NCBI GenBank assembly: GCA_964370795.1
Contig: CAYJME010000005.1
Coordinates: 1-35,127 of the forward strand
Origin: JAHFOW01 sp964370795
GTDB lineage: Bacteria > Planctomycetota > Brocadiia > Brocadiales > Brocadiaceae
Direction of reading: 5' to 3'
DNA: 35,127 bases
The translations under genes were made by a program, and so were the position numbers. The notes under the pieces are model-generated. The model was not told the DNA's origin and searched no databases. It saw only the letters and a program-made list of their open reading frames with translations. Shown in pieces: positions 30,913-35,127 of the stretch (its first letter is position 1; the number at the start of each line of letters is the position of its first letter).

Positions 30913-32087
30913 TGGAAATGGTTAAAAATATTGTCCCCCATGGGGGTAAACTGGTTAACAGGATGGTTTCTGCAGAGCAACGAGAAACGCTGCTGGATAA
31001 GGCAACACACTATGATATGAAAAAAATCCCGCTCAATGCCCGCGAGATGTCTGATCTTGATATGATTGCAGTCGGGGCAATGAGTCCCCTGGAGGGGTTT
31101 ATGTGCAAGGCAGACTATAATAATGTTGTGGACAATATGCGGCTGGCCAATGGATTACCGTGGTCAATTCCCATCGTTCTCTCTGCAAACAAAGAAGAGA
31201 TTGAAGGATTGAAACCAGGCAAGGATGTTGCCCTTGTAGATCAGGCGAATGAGGTTGTTGCCATTCTTCATTTAGAAGAAATTTTTCATCATGACAAGAC
31301 AAAGGAATCATTGGAGGTCTACGGCACGGATGACCGAAAGCATCCTGGCGTTGACTATGTCTGTAAGATGGATGAATATCTTCTGGGCGGCAAGGTAAGC
31401 GTCCTCAGCAGGACAAGACCCGGAGATTTTCAGGCATACCGGCTGGATCCGGTTGAAACCAGGGAATTATTTGTGAAAAAGGGCTGGCGGCGTGTTGTCG
31501 GTTTCCAAACACGCAATCCTGTTCACCGTGCCCATGAATATATCCAGAAGTGTGCGCTGGAAATTGTGGATGGAATACTTTTGCATCCATTAGTTGGAGA
31601 AACAAAAAGCGATGATATCCCGGCAGATGTGAGGATTACGAGCTATGAAATCCTCCTGGAAAATTACTACCCGAAGGACAGGGCAATGCTGTCAGTCTTT
31701 CCTGCTGCTATGCGATATGCCGGTCCCCGTGAGGCAATCTTCCACGCCATTGTCAGAAAAAATTATGGTTGCACCCATTTTATTGTTGGCCGGGACCATG
31801 CGGGCGTGGGCAGTTATTACGGAACGTTCGATGCACATTATATCTTTGATGAATTTGATCCCCATGAGATCGGCATTACACCGTTATTTTTCGACCATAC
31901 GTTCTATTGTAAGTCATGTAATGGAATGGCCTCGTACAAGACGTGCCCTCATGACTCATCTAACCACGTTATTTTAAGTGGAACGGAAGTACGCAGGATG
32001 CTGGGGGCAGGGCAGGCCCCGCCGCCCACCTTTACAAGGGCGGAGGTTGCGAAAGTTTTAAGCGATTATTACCAGAAATTGAAATAA
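30912..32087 (+). CDS. sat: Dissimilatory-type ATP sulfurylase
   Basis: Sat forms APS from sulfate and ATP, or the reverse, making ATP during sulfite oxidation. It is the homo-oligomeric type: QTRNPVHRAH (199-208), GRDHAGVGSYYG, a zinc-site YCKSCNGMASYKTCPH and SGTEVRRML. At 391 residues it is normal and has no APS-kinase extension. The start is GTG 30912 (overlapping the aprB stop, AGGAG 4 nt upstream) or ATG 30918 (10 nt); both are possible. It completes a three-gene sulfate-activation/APS-reduction operon. No dsrAB, qmo or sulfite reductase is in this window, so direction of flux cannot be told. Confidence 0.95.
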   Translation: MEMVKNIVPHGGKLVNRMVSAEQRETLLDKATHYDMKKIPLNAREMSDLDMIAVGAMSPLEGFMCKADYNNVVDNMRLANGLPWSIPIVLSANKEEIEGLKPGKDVALVDQANEVVAILHLEEIFHHDKTKESLEVYGTDDRKHPGVDYVCKMDEYLLGGKVSVLSRTRPGDFQAYRLDPVETRELFVKKGWRRVVGFQTRNPVHRAHEYIQKCALEIVDGILLHPLVGETKSDDIPADVRITSYEILLENYYPKDRAMLSVFPAAMRYAGPREAIFHAIVRKNYGCTHFIVGRDHAGVGSYYGTFDAHYIFDEFDPHEIGITPLFFDHTFYCKSCNGMASYKTCPHDSSNHVILSGTEVRRMLGAGQAPPPTFTRAEVAKVLSDYYQKLK

Positions 32088-32109
32088 TCTGTGACGTTTG
32101 ATATAAAAA

Positions 32110-32155
32110 AAATCCCCCACCATCTCCCTTAAGAACAGGGGGATTTGGGGGATTT
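32110..32155. terminator. Terminator after sat, repeat-like
   Basis: AAATCCCCC (32110-32118) pairs with GGGGGATTT (32147-32155), nested around CCC/GGG, with ATTATT following. An A-run precedes it, so it could work both ways. The nested C-run/TTAA/G-run layout recalls the smaller hairpin at 22603-22618, suggesting a dispersed repeat family. Confidence 0.65.
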
Positions 32156-32204
32156 ATTATTCAAGAATGCACCTGAGGAAAACAGGAATGGCAGGAAAGA
32201 CCAC

Positions 32205-32311
32205 AATAACGAATATCGAACAAAGAATAATAAATGTCGAATGATACGGGAATATTTGATCTTGATAAGAAAACCTCATCATTCGGAACTCCTCGTTCGA
32301 TATTCGTTATT
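32205..32311. repeat. 107-nt nested palindromic element
   Basis: Perfect 17-bp inverted repeats AATAACGAATATCGAAC (32205-32221) and GTTCGATATTCGTTATT (32295-32311), with an inner perfect 8-bp pair CGAATGAT (32238-32245) / ATCATTCG (32278-32285). The intervening DNA has no gene. No flanking target duplication is seen. Confidence 0.7.
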
Positions 32312-32409
32312 CAATTTTCTCTGTGATCCCAGCGACCTCGCCGTTGAACTATTACGAATTTTCTTGCTTTACTCTTCCGGCTTATTCTGGTTAGGATTTA
32401 CAATAATCC

Positions 32410-35127
32410 TTATGATCCTTTTGCGACAGTGATGCCTTTTGTAGCAATAAAGGATTTGACCGTGACCAGGTCCTGGTCATCGCGTGCGATAATTGTTACT
32501 ATATTAGGCCCATCCTTTAAAGGAAAGCTGGTGTTAATTTCGAGTTTGTTCTGGTCCTTTGGATTCGCAATTTTGTTGGATTTGTAAAATACCTTGTCAT
32601 TATTAACCATAATGTAGGCATGTTTTACGAATACATCGTCATCTACAACAACCGACAAAGGTAATCGGTCGCTTCCAACCAAAATGTTCGACAGGGATTT
32701 ACTCAAGGTAATGGTTGGTGGTATTCGTTGTATAAAAGGTTCCCAGCCGCCTGGTTTGAAATCTGCGTTATTTACTTCAATAACAGCCTTTTTTGCAACC
32801 CATCCGGAATGGTTGTTTGGTAAAGCAACATGATACCAATCGGTGTTTCTTGCATCAGACTGAGCGAGCGCTCCTTCCCCCATCATAGATACTACCGGCG
32901 AGTCGAACGACATTCCACCATACAGTGGAGTATGATTTTTATTGATTTTTAAAACACAGGGCGTCTGGATTATCTTTGGCCTTCCTCCGGTAATGGGGAA
33001 GTTTAGTTTGTTGGACAGGAACGTTCCGAAAATGGTGTCTGATATGAGCATATCCATGGTGAACTTATCCGATGATACGGTTTCCTTTACAACAAAGGAT
33101 AGTTTTACCTCTTTTGTTTCTCCCGGGTTTACCGGCCCGGTTTCCACCCTGCCGTTTTTTATAAATATGTCTTTGTTGCTCAAATTTTTTACGGTTACCA
33201 CACTTTTTTCAGCGACGCCGTCTCCGATATTTTTTACCAGTACCAGCAGGTCTATATCTTCCCCTGCCTGTATGAGACCATCGCCGTTATTCTTTGATGA
33301 GTCTTTTACGGTGTCCATAATCTGATAGGAATACGCAAAGAGCGGGCGAGGTAATGCCTCAGTAATAATGTTCAGTTTGATATCCGCCGGATTATTTTTA
33401 TTAAGCTCGTCAAATTTAATAGTAACCTCGTCTTGCCGGTCGAGAGAGCTTTTGGGAATTTCAACGGTGGTTGAATAAGATTTTGTAACATCTTTATCAA
33501 TTTTTCCCAAGATAAACTCTAGTTTTTCAAAAAGGCCATTCTTACACGAAGAGATTCCGCGCACTTGATACAGAGGGGTTTCCCCGGTATTTTTTACATT
33601 TACCGTAATGGTGATCTTATTTCCGGCCTTCACTCGCCCAAGAGATGGATTCGTAGAGAAGGAAGCGGTTGATTTTGCATTTCCTGAGCTTGTGCCTGTT
33701 GACCAGTCAACGTCAAGTTTTTGGAGTGCCTGGGCGATTTTTTCCCCCTCGGATATCGTTGTTTCATCCACCAGAGGCGATGAATTCTGTAAGATGGTTT
33801 CTCTCTGCCATGTATTAGTATGCAAGAGTAATTTCTTTGCAAAGAGGACGTGAAAGTCCTTATTGAAATCCGGCAACTTGTACGGGTCTCCTGGTTCTTC
33901 ATCAGCCCCTTCATCGTGTTCTTCTGGTTTAGCCTTTTCTTTGGCTTCGGAAAAATACTTAACCGTAGCATAAGGTTTGTCGCCTTTTGGATGCTCATCG
34001 AGATGCTGCTTAAGGTCTTCTTCCCGGAGGGCAGTGATACCACGGAAAAGATTGATATTATCCTTTGCAACGGTTACAGGAATAAGCTGAATATCGGGCG
34101 TAATCCCGACCGATTGGATATCGGTAAATAATGGGTTAAGGTACTTGGCAATAGTTAACTTTAATGCAGAGCCGTCCATAAGCTCAATGAGTTGTTGTAC
34201 GGATCCCTTGCCGAAACTTCTGTCGCCAACAATGACGGCCCGGTTATTTTCTTTCAGTGCGCCTGCGACAATTTCCGCTCCGGATGCGCTTCCCGCGTCG
34301 ACAAGCGTTACAATTGGATAGAACTCTTCGTCTGTTTCAAGTTTTCTTGCCTCCTGAATTTCTCTTGGATGGCCGCCCGGTCCAACAGTGACAACAATAA
34401 CACCCTTTTCAAGAAATTTATCGGCAACCTCAATAGCCTGATCCAGGAGTCCGCCGGAATTGTTCCGTAAATCGATAATTAATCCCTTCAATTTACTGTT
34501 GTTATTAGATACCTTCAGACGTTTCAGGTGCTCATTGAGGCACTGGGATGTATCATCTTGAAAGTTTCTGATTTTTATATAACCTAGGCTATTATCTAAT
34601 AATGATGATTCGACCGTAGGAATGGCAATAATTTCCCGTTTCAGGGTAAACAATTTTGGCTGGGCTGCCTTTTCTGTTAAAACAGAAAGGGTCACCATCG
34701 TTCCCGGGTCTCCGCGTAATTTTCCAACCGATTCTGTAAGATTCATGTTAACCGTGGACTCTCCGTCTATTTCAGTAATCTTGTCACCCGCCTTAATCCC
34801 GGCCCTTGACGCGGGAGTGCCGTCAATAGGCGAAATTACGGTCAATATTCCTTCACGTGAGCCCACAACCATGCCGAGACCGCCAAATTTACCGGTGGTG
34901 CCGATCCTGAACTCGTCAAATTCTTTTGGGGGAAGAATAATTGAGTGTGGATCTAATTGTGTAAGCATCCCGTTGATTGCGGTGTATTCTATATCATTTG
35001 TGGTGAGAGGGTCGTTGAGATGACTCCGCGCATTAATAAAGGTAAGGGCGTCCTGGAGTATCTCAATCATGTCCTTTGTACGGTGTATCTTTGACAGGTC
35101 GTATGTTTTCGAAATATCGTCCACGGT
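32410..35127 (-). CDS. S41 C-terminal processing protease with long C-terminal extension (5' partial)
   Basis: The frame is open to the window edge, so the N-terminus (expected signal peptide) is missing. Residue numbers count from the GTG at 35124. The PDZ domain (~80-160) contains GIKAGDKITEIDG. The S41 peptidase core is ~175-350, with DLRNNSGG, the catalytic Ser281 in DAGSASGAEI and Lys306 in RSFGKGSVQ, 25 residues apart as in Prc/CtpA. After ~430 comes an unusual extension: a CARDB/Ig-like region (ITVNVKNTGE; LVLVKNIGDG), an SH3-like fold (HSGWVAKKAV) and a final Ig-like domain (FPLKDGPNIVTIIARD). This suggests periplasmic or surface processing with built-in binding modules, as in large deltaproteobacterial/planctomycete Ctp proteins. 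It converges on sat. Confidence 0.9.
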   Translation of the reverse strand, partial: TVDDISKTYDLSKIHRTKDMIEILQDALTFINARSHLNDPLTTNDIEYTAINGMLTQLDPHSIILPPKEFDEFRIGTTGKFGGLGMVVGSREGILTVISPIDGTPASRAGIKAGDKITEIDGESTVNMNLTESVGKLRGDPGTMVTLSVLTEKAAQPKLFTLKREIIAIPTVESSLLDNSLGYIKIRNFQDDTSQCLNEHLKRLKVSNNNSKLKGLIIDLRNNSGGLLDQAIEVADKFLEKGVIVVTVGPGGHPREIQEARKLETDEEFYPIVTLVDAGSASGAEIVAGALKENNRAVIVGDRSFGKGSVQQLIELMDGSALKLTIAKYLNPLFTDIQSVGITPDIQLIPVTVAKDNINLFRGITALREEDLKQHLDEHPKGDKPYATVKYFSEAKEKAKPEEHDEGADEEPGDPYKLPDFNKDFHVLFAKKLLLHTNTWQRETILQNSSPLVDETTISEGEKIAQALQKLDVDWSTGTSSGNAKSTASFSTNPSLGRVKAGNKITITVNVKNTGETPLYQVRGISSCKNGLFEKLEFILGKIDKDVTKSYSTTVEIPKSSLDRQDEVTIKFDELNKNNPADIKLNIITEALPRPLFAYSYQIMDTVKDSSKNNGDGLIQAGEDIDLLVLVKNIGDGVAEKSVVTVKNLSNKDIFIKNGRVETGPVNPGETKEVKLSFVVKETVSSDKFTMDMLISDTIFGTFLSNKLNFPITGGRPKIIQTPCVLKINKNHTPLYGGMSFDSPVVSMMGEGALAQSDARNTDWYHVALPNNHSGWVAKKAVIEVNNADFKPGGWEPFIQRIPPTITLSKSLSNILVGSDRLPLSVVVDDDVFVKHAYIMVNNDKVFYKSNKIANPKDQNKLEINTSFPLKDGPNIVTIIARDDQDLVTVKSFIATKGITVAKGS

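Larger units (their letters stand above)
32088..32409. other. Gap between convergent sat and ctp genes
   Basis: This 322-nt gap holds the sat terminator and a 107-nt palindromic element (both listed). An open frame at 32145-32432 runs through the palindrome and overlaps the protease gene, and looks spurious. Confidence 0.7.

Noticed and set aside
32145..32432. 95-codon + frame after sat
   Set aside because: It runs through the terminator and the 107-nt palindrome and overlaps the convergent protease gene.
34622..35023. 133-codon open frame on the + strand
   Set aside because: It lies wholly antisense to the protease gene, in the PDZ/S41 core; composition is that of a complement-frame shadow.
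1..35127. CRISPR arrays, tRNA or rRNA genes
   Set aside because: No regularly spaced repeats and no tRNA-like T-loop/acceptor patterns were found in any intergenic stretch.

Overview
This window reads as chromosome from an anaerobic, haem-rich planctomycete, most probably an anammox bacterium (order Brocadiales). The evidence is a decayed piece of a hydroxylamine-oxidoreductase-like multihaem cytochrome (25.4-26.1 kb), an anaerobic siroheme-route haem enzyme (AhbC type), a TPR protein carrying RNA-polymerase alpha-CTD modules, a single-chain SecDF, an animal-like UDP-glucose dehydrogenase and a radical-SAM plus ketoacyl-synthase gene pair. The genus cannot be fixed from the sequence alone.

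Layout. (1) 1-9958, + strand: a tight housekeeping run, TPR/alpha-CTD protein (5' end outside), ruvA, ruvB, queH, a SpoIID/LytB-like lipoprotein, tgt, yajC and a fused secDF. It joins Holliday-junction processing, queuosine tRNA modification and Sec export. (2) 10.2-13.6 kb, +: a membrane-anchored LysM protein, an exported eight-repeat PQQ-type beta-propeller, and ahbC behind a good sigma70-type promoter and a roughly 180-nt structured leader. (3) 13.7-16.0 kb, -: a receiver/HD-GYP regulator followed by a FadL-type outer-membrane protein. (4) 16.4-21.9 kb, +: from a promoter with an extended -10, a soluble receiver-GAF-PAS-histidine kinase, a B12-type radical SAM enzyme and a divergent beta-ketoacyl synthase. 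(5) 21.9-22.7 kb: a gene-free stretch holding a 167-bp MITE-like element with perfect 16-bp terminal inverted repeats and an 8-bp target duplication, plus a terminator-like hairpin facing the minus strand. (6) 22.7-25.3 kb, +: a 7TM-GAF-PAS histidine kinase paralogous to the first. (7) 25.4-26.1 kb, -: the HAO-like pseudogene. (8) 26.3-28.6 kb, +: panC and ugd. (9) 28.9-32.1 kb, +: aprA-aprB-sat. (10) 32.4 kb to the end, -: a large S41 C-terminal processing protease whose 5' end lies outside.

The least ordinary part is 14-25 kb, which is visibly more AT-rich than its flanks. Two related kinases and an HD-GYP regulator surround a two-gene enzymatic core. The ketoacyl synthase keeps the active-site Cys and first His but has Gln in place of the second catalytic His, and Val in place of the FabF gatekeeper Phe. 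I infer a regulated pathway for an unusual fatty-acyl product. A link to ladderane-type lipids is possible because published proposals invoke radical SAM enzymes and FabF paralogues, but nothing here proves it.
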